A stretch of 64,000 nt of DNA from Ramlibacter sp. (GCA_019635415.1 JAHBZN010000003.1:496001-560000), one strand, 5' to 3'; counted from the first letter of the stretch, positions 26,427 to 36,037 are shown. Numbers and translations are program-made. The notes: generated by a model from the letters alone, not told the origin.

Positions 26427-28843
26427 GTGCTGTCCTGAGACCGTCTGGTGGCGAGAAAGACGTCGAACAGGCGTTCTTTGACTCGCAGATGCTTCCGCCT
26501 GAGAAGCGGGGCGTGTCATTTGAAGCGCTGTTTTTCCGGCAGTTGCAGCAAGTCACCACGCGCATCCATGAAACGGAAAACCTTGACCAGATCATGCTGG
26601 AGGTGAGTCAGGATATCTGCAAACTGCTCAATGCGGACCGGCTCACTCTTTATGCAGTCAACGAGGACCGCACCGCCATCGTTTCCAAGGTCAAGACGGG
26701 GTTGAACGCGAGCCGTGATCTCAAGCTGCCGATCAGCGCCCAGAGCATCGCGGGCTACGTCGCCTTCGCCAAGCAACCCGTCAATATTGCGGATGTCTAC
26801 GACGATGATGCCCTCAAGCGCATTCACCCCACCCTGAGCTTTTTGAAAGAGGTCGACAAGCGATCGGGCTATCGCACCAAACAGATGCTGGTCGTGCCGA
26901 TTCTGGACGGAGACAGTCTGCACGGGGTTTTGCAGGTCATCAATAACAAGAGCGACCAACCCTTCGGCGAGCTGGAAGTCGAAGGCGCTTCCCAGCTTTG
27001 CAAAACATTGGCAACGGCGATCCGCCAGCGCATGCAAAAGGCCGAAGAGGGCTCGCGCCGAAAGGCCACCAAGTATGACGGCCTTGTTGCGGATGGCGTC
27101 CTGACCACCGACGAATTACAGCAATGCATTCAGAATGCCCGCGAGGAAGCCAAACCCGTGGAGCACATGCTGATGGCGCAATTCCAGATACGCCCTGCGC
27201 AGATTGGCCCTTCGCTTTCAAAGTTCTTTGGTGTGCCTTATGAAGGATTCAACAGCGGACGTATTCGCTCCGAAATGCTGCACGGGCCCCTGAAACGCGA
27301 TTTTCTGATGGAGCAGGGCTGGATTCCGCTGGAGGAATCGCCTGAGGGGCTTCTGGTCATGTGCATGGATCCCGAAGCGGTCCGAGGCTCGCGCATCGTG
27401 CCCCAGGTCTTCCCGCGGCTCAGCAAATTCGCCTATCGGGTCACAACGCAGACCGAATTCGAGGAAACGCTGAGCCAGCTTTATGGGGCGGGCGTTGAAG
27501 GTGGCAGCATCGACGAATTGCTGGCCGACCTGAGCGCTCCGGTTGACGACGAGGGTGGGGACGACTCCTCTCTGGAGTCGGCCGCGGCCGACAACGAGCT
27601 CGTCAAATTCGTCAACAAGGTGATCATTGATGCCTACAACATGAAGGCGTCGGACATTCACATTGAGCCCTTGCCAGGCAAGGCGAAAACAGGTATCCGT
27701 CTCCGTATCGATGGCGGTCTTCAGCCTTACATCGAGGTGCCAGCCCATTTCAGGCAGGCTTTGGTGACGCGTCTGAAGATCATGTGCGACCTGGACATCT
27801 CCGAGAAGCGCAAACCCCAAGACGGAAAAATCAAGTTCAAGAAGTTCGGTCCGTTGGACATCGAACTGCGGGTCGCGACCATTCCCTCTGCCGGCGGTGT
27901 GGAAGATATCGTGATGCGGATTTTGGCCGCGGGCGAGCCGATCCCGCTGGAGAAGTTGGGCCTGACTCCCCACAACAGGGAGCGAGTCGAGAAGACCGTG
28001 AGCAAACCGTATGGTCTGTTTTACGTGTGCGGACCTACAGGGTCAGGCAAGACCACCACGCTGCACTCGATTCTCAAATTCCTCAACACTCCGGACACCA
28101 AAATCTGGACCGCCGAAGATCCTGTCGAAATCACGCAGAAAGGTTTGCGGCAGGTGCAGGTCAATAAGAAGGCCGGCATCGATTTCGCCTTGGTCATGCG
28201 CGCATTCCTGCGGGCAGATCCCGACATCATCATGGTCGGCGAGTCGCGAGACAAGGAGACCGTGTCCATGGGGGTGGAGGCCTCGCTGACGGGGCACCTG
28301 GTGTTTTCAACGCTGCACACGAATTCGGCCCCGGAATCGATCACCCGCCTGCTGGACATGGGCATGGACCCGTTCAATTTTGCCGATGCGTTGCTGGGTA
28401 TCCTGGCGCAGCGCCTCGCCAAACGGTTGTGTGATTGCCGTGAAGGCTATTCGCCCGACGGTGAGGAAATAAAGACCTTCGTCGCCGAATACGCGGAAGA
28501 CTTGCGGCACACCCCCGCCTGGAAAGCTGACTATGCCGGCGAAGCCCGGAAGCTGTACGAAAGCTGGGTCAAGACCTACGGCGAGGGTGGCAAGCTCCAG
28601 TTCTATCGCCCAGTGGGCTGTGAGAAATGTGGCAAATCAGGATACAAGGGCCGAATTGGTCTTCACGAGCTTTTGATAGCGGACGACGCTGTCAAGAAGC
28701 TCATTCAAGAGCGGGCCCGCGTGGCTGAAATCTTCGTGACTGCGGTCGAAAGTGGTATGCGTACGCTGAAGATGGACGGCATGGAGAAGATCATGATGGG
28801 GGTCACTGATCTGAAGCAGGTCCGTTCGGTGTGTATCAAGTGA
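26423..28843 (+). CDS. PilB/GspE-type pilus assembly ATPase with N-terminal GAF domain
   Basis: This 806-residue protein has an N-terminal GAF domain (about 30-200), a linker with an N-terminal T2SSE-like region, and the assembly ATPase domain. That domain has Walker A GPTGSGKTTT (about 537), Asp box ADPDIIMVGESRD, His box LTGHLVFSTLHTN and a zinc CxC...CxxC set (LCDC, CEKCGKSGYKGR). Such ATPases power pilin polymerisation at the inner membrane. The GAF fusion is unusual. It contains NNKSDQP-F-GEL-EVE (174-187), close to the NKxnFx3DE motif of cyclic-nucleotide GAF domains. Its start overlaps the phosphodiesterase gene (ATGA), and the pilin gene lies 163 bases downstream. Confidence 0.95.
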   Translation: MSAVLRPSGGEKDVEQAFFDSQMLPPEKRGVSFEALFFRQLQQVTTRIHETENLDQIMLEVSQDICKLLNADRLTLYAVNEDRTAIVSKVKTGLNASRDLKLPISAQSIAGYVAFAKQPVNIADVYDDDALKRIHPTLSFLKEVDKRSGYRTKQMLVVPILDGDSLHGVLQVINNKSDQPFGELEVEGASQLCKTLATAIRQRMQKAEEGSRRKATKYDGLVADGVLTTDELQQCIQNAREEAKPVEHMLMAQFQIRPAQIGPSLSKFFGVPYEGFNSGRIRSEMLHGPLKRDFLMEQGWIPLEESPEGLLVMCMDPEAVRGSRIVPQVFPRLSKFAYRVTTQTEFEETLSQLYGAGVEGGSIDELLADLSAPVDDEGGDDSSLESAAADNELVKFVNKVIIDAYNMKASDIHIEPLPGKAKTGIRLRIDGGLQPYIEVPAHFRQALVTRLKIMCDLDISEKRKPQDGKIKFKKFGPLDIELRVATIPSAGGVEDIVMRILAAGEPIPLEKLGLTPHNRERVEKTVSKPYGLFYVCGPTGSGKTTTLHSILKFLNTPDTKIWTAEDPVEITQKGLRQVQVNKKAGIDFALVMRAFLRADPDIIMVGESRDKETVSMGVEASLTGHLVFSTLHTNSAPESITRLLDMGMDPFNFADALLGILAQRLAKRLCDCREGYSPDGEEIKTFVAEYAEDLRHTPAWKADYAGEARKLYESWVKTYGEGGKLQFYRPVGCEKCGKSGYKGRIGLHELLIADDAVKKLIQERARVAEIFVTAVESGMRTLKMDGMEKIMMGVTDLKQVRSVCIK

Positions 28844-29006
28844 CAGTACAAAAATGTCAATTTTTTGTGTGAAGTGGCATAAGTTGTTGGGGCCTCTGAC
28901 TTCTGTGACGCAAAACAGTTGCTGGATGCCGATTTCCCTTGTTGAGCACGTTGGCACAGAAGCTGCTCATTTCCATGGCCCATCTTTTTTACAGAGGAGT
29001 TTTTAA

Positions 29007-29498
29007 ATGAAGCGTTCCATGCAAAAGGGTTTTACCCTGATTGAATTGATGATCGTGGTCGCGATCATCGGTATTCTGGCGGCCGTGGCTTTGCCTGCTT
29101 ATCAGGACTACACGAAACGCGCCAAGATGTCTGAAGTGATCCTGGCCTCGTCGGCGTGCCGTACTTCCATCACGGAAGTGTTTCAGACGAACAATGCCGC
29201 GAGCTTGCCGACGGCCGGTAACTGGGGCTGCGAAAGCTCCACGGCTACGTCCAAGTATGTTGCCAAGGTCGATACGGACGCCAACGGCGGCATTATCGTG
29301 ACGGCCGCGGGTTTTGGTGATACCGACATCGATACGAAGACCGTGAGCTTGGTTCCCACGGCTGCTGGTGGTGCCGCCATTTCCGCATCTGCTCCGCTGG
29401 CTCAATGGGTTTGCGGCAACCGTGCGGTGCTGAATGGCGGCACGGCGGTGACCACCGTTCCTGCCAAGGTCCTCCCGGGCTCTTGCCGCGGTACCTGA
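29007..29498 (+). CDS. Type IV major pilin (PilA/PilE-like)
   Basis: This 163-residue prepilin has a short leader cleaved at G8|F9, the conserved E13, and the N-terminal helix [20 protein letters not shown]. Four cysteines (51, 75, 136, 160) suggest two disulfides including the C-terminal loop. AGAGGAG lies upstream. It follows the GAF-ATPase gene and is followed by a strong terminator and PglL-type ligases, so it is probably the glycosylated structural subunit assembled by the nearby ATPase or by the main PilB. Confidence 0.95.
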   Translation: MKRSMQKGFTLIELMIVVAIIGILAAVALPAYQDYTKRAKMSEVILASSACRTSITEVFQTNNAASLPTAGNWGCESSTATSKYVAKVDTDANGGIIVTAAGFGDTDIDTKTVSLVPTAAGGAAISASAPLAQWVCGNRAVLNGGTAVTTVPAKVLPGSCRGT

Positions 29499-29524
29499 TG
29501 TTCCGGGCTTTCCTGCCCGTTGCC

Positions 29525-29549
29525 AAAACGCCCCCTTGGGGGCGTTTTT
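29525..29549 (+). terminator. Rho-independent terminator after the pilin gene
   Basis: AAAACGCCCCC (29525-29535) pairs perfectly with GGGGGCGTTTT (29538-29548) around TT, ending in TTTTT. It would stop most pilin transcripts before the ligase genes. It lies within the frame extended upstream of the ligase, which argues for a ligase start downstream of it. Confidence 0.88.
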
Positions 29550-29560
29550 CGTTGGGAAAT

Positions 29561-31264
29561 GTGATTGTTTCTGTTTCTGTCCCGATGCTGCTGACATTGG
29601 GATGGCTCACCACCGAACATTTTCCGCCCTGGGTTAGTTGGCATGCCGAGGTCGCGGCCTTCTTCTCAGCAATTCTTCTGGCATGGGCTGGCGTGTTTTC
29701 ATGGTTTCAGCGCACGCGCGGAGCGCCGCTGTGCGTGCCTACCATGGTGGTGCCCTTCGTCTTGCTGGGTTGTATTGCGATTGTGCAGGCCCTCCTTGGG
29801 CTCGTGACATTCTGGGGAGACGCGATTGTTTTTGGAATCTATGCATCTCTTTGTGCAACCTGTTTGTTGACAGGATTCAACGCATTTCGTCATCAAGAAG
29901 GATTTCACGAACGGCGCCCTGCGCAAGACCGGTTGGTGCAAGTTGTGGCAACTGCGTTGGTAACCGGCTCATTGGTGTCTGCTTTCATCGCCTTGGCCCA
30001 GGTTTTCGAATTGTGGGAGGGGGTGGGCTGGATTGTCCGTATGCCCAGTCTGCGTAGACCAGGCGCGAACCTGGCTCAAACCAATCAGCTCTCCACGCTG
30101 CTGCTGATGGGCATCGTTAGCGTGATCTATCTCAGGTTGAACGCAAGGCTGTCAGGGTTGGCCGTCACGTTCATGCTCGTATTGCTGGGCGTTGGCGTCG
30201 CCACAACGGAGTCCAGGGCAGGGGCGTTGTCTGTGCTGGTGCTGTTTGTCTGGTGGCAATTCAGGCGCCCTCTGATTGCAAGTCACGTATCTGTTGCTAC
30301 AGGACCTGCTTTCGTTGCTTTGTTTGCGGGCGCATTTGTAGGTTGGCCTCATCTTCTCGAGGCCATGCAAATCCTCGAGGCTGGCGTGTCCAGCCGGATT
30401 GATCCTGGAAGCCTTCGGTTTCAGGTCTGGCCCCAGCTCATTGAGGCTGTTGGCCTACATCCTTGGGCGGGTTGGGGGGTTTTGGGCGTTTCGAAGGCCC
30501 ATAACGCGGTTGTTCATGCGTACTCTCTGAGTGAGCCGTACAGCTACAGCCACAATCTATTTCTTGATCTGGCTTTGTGGTTCGGGTTGCCCATTGCGGT
30601 GGTGGTGATACTCTTGGGTGGAGCGTGGTTGATTCGTCGGATCCGGACTGCAACAACCCCTACGTCCTGGTTTTGTTTGGCCGTGGCTTTGCCTTTGGGC
30701 GTGCACTCGATGCTCGAGTTTCCGTATGCTTATGGCTACTTCCTGGTACCCGTCATGCTTTTGATGGGGGTTCTCCAAGCTTCTGCGGTACCTGCGAAGG
30801 GCTTCAAGCTCGATTTCAGATTGGCCGTTGGTCTATTGCTGACGCTGACTGTGCTTGCTGCCCTGTCAGTCGTGGAGTATCTTGAAGCTGAAGAGGATTT
30901 CCGTGTCGTTAGGTTTGAGGCGCTAAGTATCGGAACGACTCCTGCGTCGCACCATCAACCCCATCCATTCCTATTGAGCCAACTCGATGCGTTACTTTCC
31001 GGATCGCGCATCGAACTGCGGGCGGGCATGGCGCCTGATGACATTGAAAAGCTCAGAAACCTCGCACTTCGATATCCTTGGAGCGCGACCCAGTATCGGT
31101 ATGTGCTCGCATTGGGATTGAATGGCAATCAACTGGAGGCTGCTCGCCAACTCAAGGTGATTCGCGCCCAGCGCGGTGAGAAGCTCTACCAACAACTGCG
31201 CAACAACATCAAGGAGCTATCGCAGACGCGCTATCCGCAGCTGAGCTCGCTCCAGCTTCCGTGA
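29561..31264 (+). CDS. PglL/Wzy-type O-oligosaccharyltransferase, copy 1
   Basis: A protein of about 567 residues with some twelve membrane segments and the Wzy_C/PglL_A loop (HPWAGWGVLG, YSYSHNLFLDLALWFG) plus a C-terminal region after the last membrane helix. PglL enzymes transfer lipid-linked glycans to pilin or other periplasmic proteins. The start is uncertain: ATG 29498 (overlapping the pilin stop), GTG 29561 or ATG 29585. I prefer 29561 because the pilin terminator lies between 29498 and 29561. Lower GC than neighbouring genes suggests acquisition. The adjacent pilin is the obvious substrate. Confidence 0.85.
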   Translation: MIVSVSVPMLLTLGWLTTEHFPPWVSWHAEVAAFFSAILLAWAGVFSWFQRTRGAPLCVPTMVVPFVLLGCIAIVQALLGLVTFWGDAIVFGIYASLCATCLLTGFNAFRHQEGFHERRPAQDRLVQVVATALVTGSLVSAFIALAQVFELWEGVGWIVRMPSLRRPGANLAQTNQLSTLLLMGIVSVIYLRLNARLSGLAVTFMLVLLGVGVATTESRAGALSVLVLFVWWQFRRPLIASHVSVATGPAFVALFAGAFVGWPHLLEAMQILEAGVSSRIDPGSLRFQVWPQLIEAVGLHPWAGWGVLGVSKAHNAVVHAYSLSEPYSYSHNLFLDLALWFGLPIAVVVILLGGAWLIRRIRTATTPTSWFCLAVALPLGVHSMLEFPYAYGYFLVPVMLLMGVLQASAVPAKGFKLDFRLAVGLLLTLTVLAALSVVEYLEAEEDFRVVRFEALSIGTTPASHHQPHPFLLSQLDALLSGSRIELRAGMAPDDIEKLRNLALRYPWSATQYRYVLALGLNGNQLEAARQLKVIRAQRGEKLYQQLRNNIKELSQTRYPQLSSLQLP

Positions 31265-31289
31265 GGCGCTCTGGCGTCGCTCTTGATTC

Positions 31290-32828
31290 ATGGGTGCCCA
31301 ACCAACAGGAGTCCGGCGAAAGCAATTGCTGGGCATCAAGATCAGTCAGTTCTTGATGTCTGGATTCGTCGCGCTACCCTGGTTACTCCCATTTGCGCCA
31401 GGCCCGTCGCCGAGTGCCTTCCAATGGCTGGCCAGCGCCTTTTGTGCCGTTGTTTTGGTCTGCGTGGTAGCGAAGGCCCATCGTGAAGGCCCTCCCGCCG
31501 AAATGTTCTGGCGTGAACTCGTCTTGACAGGCTGGATGGTGGCCGCCGTTGCCGGTAGTGTCATCGCTCTGGTGCAGTACTTCGGATTAGCGGGCCATTT
31601 TTCTCCCATATTCGCGGTGACGGAGCCCGGTCTGGCATATGGCAATCTTCGTCAGCGCAACCAAATGGCTACGTTGACCGTTATTGGTCTGGCGATTGTC
31701 TGGGGGAGAGGTAGCCACAACGTGACTAGACCTGGGCAGTACATTGCCATCGTCGTTCTCGCTGCCGCTAACGCGGCGACGACGTCGCGTACGGGGTTTA
31801 CCTTGCTGCTGATGTTGACGCTGTTGAGTTTCGTCTGGACCACGCCTACCAAGCCGGTACGTGCATGCTTCGCCTCTTGGGCCGCATACACGTTGTCCAG
31901 TATGCTGCTCCCGACAATTTTGGCGATTCATTCTGACAGCTCAGCCGCCAACGTATGGTGGCGGCTGTCGGCCAGCTCTGGCTGTTCGAGCCGAACGATC
32001 CTTTGGTCGAACGTGTTGGCGTTGATCTCCGAAAGGCCTTGGCTCGGAGGGGGCTGGGGGGAGTTGGCTTATGCGCACTATTCCACCCCGTACAACGGCC
32101 CTAGATTTTGCGAGATTCTCGATAACGCGCACAACCTGCCATTGCACCTGGCGGTGGAGCTGGGAATTCCTTTCGCATGCGTGGTGTGCGCGCTCACCTT
32201 GTGGTTCGTCCTGAGGCGCAAGCCCTGGCGTGACAAAGACATCGAACGGCAAACAGGATGGACGGTTCTGGCCGCGATTGCGATCCATAGTCTGGTGGAG
32301 TACCCACTCTGGTATGGGCCCTTCCAGTTGACGTTCATCCTCGCGTTTCTCATGGTCTGCAGACCGGCGGGAAAGCCATTGCACATAACGGGGGGACTCA
32401 TTTCGCGGCCATGGCGACTGGTCATCGCAAGCGCGGCTTTGATCGGACTCACCTATGTGTCGTGGGACTACTATCGCGTCACTCAAATCTACTTGCCGCG
32501 CGAAATGAGAGCGGAAAAATATCGCGATGACACCTTGGCCAAGGTGCAGGACTCGTGGATATTCAGGCGTCAAGTCCAGTTTGCCGAGCTTGCTACTACG
32601 CCTCTTACTCGAGCCAATGCCGCTCATATTGCGGCACTGGCTGAACAACTTCTCCATTTTTCCCCGGAACCTCGCGTGGCGGAGAAATTGATTGAGAGCC
32701 TCGTCATGCTGGGACGCGACAACGAAGCAGTCAGACAAATGGCCCGATTCCGGGAGGCTTTCCCGAAAGAGTACGCAAACTGGTCGAAGCAACAAGGCGC
32801 TCCAGCGTGGCTCGTCAGGTCGCCTTGA
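31290..32828 (+). CDS. PglL/Wzy-type O-oligosaccharyltransferase, copy 2
   Basis: This 512-residue multi-spanning protein shares the plan of the preceding gene. The N-terminal half holds the periplasmic-side [12 protein letters not shown] segment (the copy 1 counterpart is PGANLAQTNQLSTLL), the second has [17 protein letters not shown] and [17 protein letters not shown], and a soluble C-terminal tail follows. It is probably a second glycan ligase with a different glycan or acceptor. It starts 26 bases after copy 1. Its 3' end overlaps moaC, on the other strand, by 14 bases. Confidence 0.85.
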   Translation: MGAQPTGVRRKQLLGIKISQFLMSGFVALPWLLPFAPGPSPSAFQWLASAFCAVVLVCVVAKAHREGPPAEMFWRELVLTGWMVAAVAGSVIALVQYFGLAGHFSPIFAVTEPGLAYGNLRQRNQMATLTVIGLAIVWGRGSHNVTRPGQYIAIVVLAAANAATTSRTGFTLLLMLTLLSFVWTTPTKPVRACFASWAAYTLSSMLLPTILAIHSDSSAANVWWRLSASSGCSSRTILWSNVLALISERPWLGGGWGELAYAHYSTPYNGPRFCEILDNAHNLPLHLAVELGIPFACVVCALTLWFVLRRKPWRDKDIERQTGWTVLAAIAIHSLVEYPLWYGPFQLTFILAFLMVCRPAGKPLHITGGLISRPWRLVIASAALIGLTYVSWDYYRVTQIYLPREMRAEKYRDDTLAKVQDSWIFRRQVQFAELATTPLTRANAAHIAALAEQLLHFSPEPRVAEKLIESLVMLGRDNEAVRQMARFREAFPKEYANWSKQQGAPAWLVRSP

Positions 32829-33291
32829 AGGTGCCGGATTTCCCGCCGTGTTTTTCCAGTAGACGAATACCGGTGATGGTCATCTCCCGGTCCACCGCCT
32901 TGCACATGTCGTAGACCGTCAGCAGAGCAATTTGAACCGCCGTAAGCGCCTCCATTTCAACGCCTGTGACGCCAACAGTTTCGACGATGGCGGAACACGA
33001 CACGGACGGCGTCGCCCCATTCGTATCGAACGTGATGGCCACGCGTGTCAGGGGTAGCGGGTGGCAAAGCGGGATCAGATCACTGGTTTTCTTGGCGGCC
33101 TGAATGCCGGCGATTCTTGCCACACCCAGCACGTCCCCCTTCATTGCCGTGCCCGAGGTAATCAACGCCAGTGTGCCTTCCAGCATCTCGATGCGGCCAA
33201 CCGCCACTGCAGTGCGATGACTGGGGGTCTTGGATGACACGTCCACCATATGGGCCTGGCCGTGTGCATCAAAGTGAGTCAGGTCGCTCAT
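32815..33291 (-). CDS. moaC: Cyclic pyranopterin monophosphate synthase
   Basis: This 158-residue enzyme converts the MoaA product to cyclic pyranopterin monophosphate in molybdenum cofactor synthesis. Signature segments [13 protein letters not shown] and MCKAVDREM are present. It is a stand-alone gene, divergent from the TfpX/TfpZ gene, with no other mo genes in the window. Confidence 0.96.
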   Translation of the reverse strand: MSDLTHFDAHGQAHMVDVSSKTPSHRTAVAVGRIEMLEGTLALITSGTAMKGDVLGVARIAGIQAAKKTSDLIPLCHPLPLTRVAITFDTNGATPSVSCSAIVETVGVTGVEMEALTAVQIALLTVYDMCKAVDREMTITGIRLLEKHGGKSGTFKAT

Positions 33292-33355
33292 GGATCGTTA
33301 AAGTAGTGATAAAACCGTTTACCAGCGCTTCATGCTGTTGTCGCATCATACGATC

Positions 33356-34114
33356 ATGACACCCTGGAAAGGCCGACTTCGCGCCGCAAGCATTCACCTT
33401 TGCATTAGCCTGTGCGTGGCCACGTTGGCGGCATGGCTGGTCTTTGAACTCTGGTTCCCCTATCCCTACCGCGAGATTTCGGGGGGGCGCAATCTCTTCC
33501 TGCTGGTGGTAATGGTGGATGTCATTCTGGGACCGTTGATCACCTTCACAGTATTCAATCGCGCGAAGCCCATCAAGGAACTACGGCGGGATCTCGCAAT
33601 CGTAGGATTGGTGCAGCTCGCTGGTCTGGGCTACGGACTGTGGACTGTTGCGCTCGCCAGGCCGGTGCATCTCGTGTTCGAAATAGACCGCTTCAGAGTG
33701 GTTCATGCGGTAGACATACCGCCCGAGGAATTGAGCAAGACACCGGCCGGCATCAAGGCATTGCCGTTGACCGGACCCACCTTGCTGGCCGTGCGGCCTT
33801 TCAAGGATGACCGCGAGAAGCTCGAAACCACTCTGGCTGCGCTGCAAGGCGTGGCCTTGGGGTCCAGGCCTGACCTATGGGAAAGCTATGAGGCGGCCAA
33901 ATCGTCCGTGCTGGCAGCTGTGAAACCTGTGACGGCGTTGCAGACCAGAATGCCAACCAAATCGGCGGAGATCGACGCCGTGCTGAAGACGGCCGGCCGG
34001 AACGCATCTACCACCTCCTATCTCCCCATGACGGGCCGGCAGGCCTTCTGGACGGCTTTCGTCGACCCCGTTACCGCCGAGGTCGCGGCGTTCATGCCCC
34101 TGGATTCGTTTTGA
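33356..34114 (+). CDS. TfpX/TfpZ-family type IV pilin accessory protein
   Basis: About 252 residues from the ATG at 33356. Three or four N-terminal membrane segments (LHLCISLCVATLAAWLVFELWF-type region, FLLVVMVDVILGPLITFTVF, LAIVGLVQLAGLGYGLWT) precede a soluble domain. This is the plan of TfpX/TfpZ proteins, which modulate assembly of particular pilins in Pseudomonas and relatives. Its position about 4 kb downstream of the pilin, past moaC, suggests it once adjoined the pilin. Confidence 0.85.
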   Translation: MTPWKGRLRAASIHLCISLCVATLAAWLVFELWFPYPYREISGGRNLFLLVVMVDVILGPLITFTVFNRAKPIKELRRDLAIVGLVQLAGLGYGLWTVALARPVHLVFEIDRFRVVHAVDIPPEELSKTPAGIKALPLTGPTLLAVRPFKDDREKLETTLAALQGVALGSRPDLWESYEAAKSSVLAAVKPVTALQTRMPTKSAEIDAVLKTAGRNASTTSYLPMTGRQAFWTAFVDPVTAEVAAFMPLDSF

Positions 34115-34131
34115 ACCAGGAATTCTGGCCA

Positions 34132-35655
34132 ATGTCCATGCCTGTCCTCAGAGGGATTGCCCGGCTTGCTGTGGCTGTCGGGCTGATGTGCACCCTGCTT
34201 GGGCCCTTTGCTGACGCCCAACTCCCCACCCTTGGCGATGGCGGCGACCTGTCCACAGGTGCCGAGCGCCGACTGGGCGAACGCATCGCCAAAGAGCTGT
34301 ACCGCGATCCCGACTACATCGACGATCCGGTGATCGCCGAGTATGTCCAGGGCATCTGGGAGCCCTTGCTGGCTGCTGCGCGTCTGCGTGGCGAGGTGAC
34401 ACCCGAGCTCGACGAGCGGTTTGCCTGGCAGATCCTGCTGGGCAAGGACCGGACGATCAACGCCTTCGCGCTGCCGGGCGGATACCTGGGTCTGCAGCTG
34501 GGCCTGGTTGCCGTGGTGGCCAACCGGGATGAACTGGCCTCGGTTCTCGCCCACGAACTCAGCCATGTGACCCAGCGTCACATTTCGCGTCTCATGACGC
34601 AGCAGAACCGCCAGACGCCCTGGGTCATCGGTGCCATGATCCTGGGGGCTATCGCCGCCAGCAAGAATCCTGATGCCGGCAATGCCGTCATTGCTGGCGG
34701 GCAGGCGCTGGCGATCCAGAATCAGCTCAATTTCTCCCGAGACATGGAACGCGAGGCCGACCGCATCGGCTACGGCGTGATGACCCAGGCCGGCTTTGAG
34801 CCGCTGGGTTTCGTGACCATGTTCGACAAGCTGCAGCAGGCTTCCCGCCTCAACGACAACGGTGCGTTTCCCTACCTGCGCACCCACCCCATGACCACCG
34901 AGCGCATGGCCGACATGCAGGCGCGCCAGCAACTGGCCGGCCGCAGTGCAACCCCAGCCCCTGCGACGCTGCTGCACGCCATGGTGGTGGCGCGGGCACG
35001 CGTCCTGTCGGCGTCAGGCGTGGATGCCCTCCGGGCCCTCACAGCACAGGCGCCGACGCAGGGGCGGCCGGACCAGAGCCCGGCCCGGCAGGCCGGCGTG
35101 CTCTATGCGGCCGCGTTCGCCAGCCTGCAGCTGCGCGACGTTGCCGCCGCGCGCCAATGGGCCGTGGCCCTGCAGGAGGTGGTGCGGCAGGACGTGGGCG
35201 CGTCGCGGATGGCGCGCCTGCTGCTAGCGGAAATCGCGCTGACGGGGGGGGATGCGGAGGCCGCGGCTCGCCTGATCCCCGCCGTCGCGGCTGGACGCCC
35301 CGATCTGCTGCTGCTGTCCCAGGCCCAAATCCGGGGCAGCCACGCCGCGCAGGCCGCCGCTGCACTGCAGACCTGGACCGCGCTGCACCCGCGCGACGCT
35401 ACTGCCTGGCAACTGCTGGCCAGTGCCTACGCGGGACAGGGCCTGCAGGTCCGCGCCATTCGTGCCGAGGCCGAGGCGCAGGTTGCGCATCTTGACTACG
35501 CGGCCGCCATGGACCGATTCAAGGCGGCGCAGGAACTCGTCCGTCAGAAGGCCCGCCAGGGTTCTCTGGGAGACGACCACATCGAGGCGTCCATCATCGA
35601 TACCCGCACGCGGCAGGTCGAGTCACTGCTTCGGGAACAGGCGCTCGAGCGCTGA
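34132..35655 (+). CDS. M48-family metalloprotease (BepA/YfgC-like)
   Basis: About 507 residues from the ATG at 34132 (an in-frame TTG lies at 34111). It has a signal peptide (RGIARLAVAVGLMCTLLGPFADAQ), a zinc-binding HELSH (H141-H145) with downstream EREAD as the third ligand, and a C-terminal TPR-like helical region. BepA-type proteases degrade or assist outer-membrane proteins such as LptD and BamA in the periplasm. The 3' end overlaps the small holin-like gene on the other strand by 33 bases. Confidence 0.93.
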   Translation: MSMPVLRGIARLAVAVGLMCTLLGPFADAQLPTLGDGGDLSTGAERRLGERIAKELYRDPDYIDDPVIAEYVQGIWEPLLAAARLRGEVTPELDERFAWQILLGKDRTINAFALPGGYLGLQLGLVAVVANRDELASVLAHELSHVTQRHISRLMTQQNRQTPWVIGAMILGAIAASKNPDAGNAVIAGGQALAIQNQLNFSRDMEREADRIGYGVMTQAGFEPLGFVTMFDKLQQASRLNDNGAFPYLRTHPMTTERMADMQARQQLAGRSATPAPATLLHAMVVARARVLSASGVDALRALTAQAPTQGRPDQSPARQAGVLYAAAFASLQLRDVAAARQWAVALQEVVRQDVGASRMARLLLAEIALTGGDAEAAARLIPAVAAGRPDLLLLSQAQIRGSHAAQAAAALQTWTALHPRDATAWQLLASAYAGQGLQVRAIRAEAEAQVAHLDYAAAMDRFKAAQELVRQKARQGSLGDDHIEASIIDTRTRQVESLLREQALER

Positions 35656-35976
35656 CTCGATCACGATCCCCAGCACCGAGTAGATCAGCGAGCCCAGCAG
35701 GGCAGCGGCAAAGCCCCGGACGTGGAAGCCGTCCAGCACGGAGGCCGCGGCCCAGAACATCAGGGCATTGATCACGAACAGGAACAGGCCCAGAGTGACC
35801 AGTGTGACTGGCAGTGTCAGCACCACCAGCACGGGCCGCACCACCGTGTTGAACAGCCCGATCACAAAAGCCGCGATCAGCGCAGCGGTGAAACTCTTCA
35901 CCTCCACGCCGGAGTAGACATACGCCACCAGCAGCAGCGAAGCGGCGCTGAGCAGCCATTTGGCAATCAATTTCAT
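35623..35976 (-). CDS. Phage-holin-family 4_2 (DUF360-like) small membrane protein
   Basis: About 117 residues from the ATG at 35976, with four membrane helices (WLLSAASLLLVAYVYSG, ALIAAFVIGLFNTVVRPVL, LPVTLVTLGLFLFVINALM, AALLGSLIYSVLGIVI). The NTVVRPVL..LTLPVTLVTLGLF segment is the family signature. Despite the family name it is widespread in chromosomes, and no lysis role is implied. The function is unknown. Confidence 0.88.
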   Translation of the reverse strand: MKLIAKWLLSAASLLLVAYVYSGVEVKSFTAALIAAFVIGLFNTVVRPVLVVLTLPVTLVTLGLFLFVINALMFWAAASVLDGFHVRGFAAALLGSLIYSVLGIVIESALERLFPKQ

Positions 35977-36037
35977 GGCCGCGGAGCATAGCACCGGCGC
36001 CAGCGCGCGTCATCTGCGCGGCGCCGCCGGTGGGGGC

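Noticed and set aside
28875..28923. Possible sigma-54 promoters before the pilin
   Set aside because: TGGCAT lacks a GC at the right distance, and the ACGCA...TTGCT candidate lacks GG at the -24 position. Neither is good enough to call.
35623..35976. A prophage lysis gene
   Set aside because: The holin-family 4_2 label covers chromosomal membrane proteins. No endolysin or phage gene is nearby.
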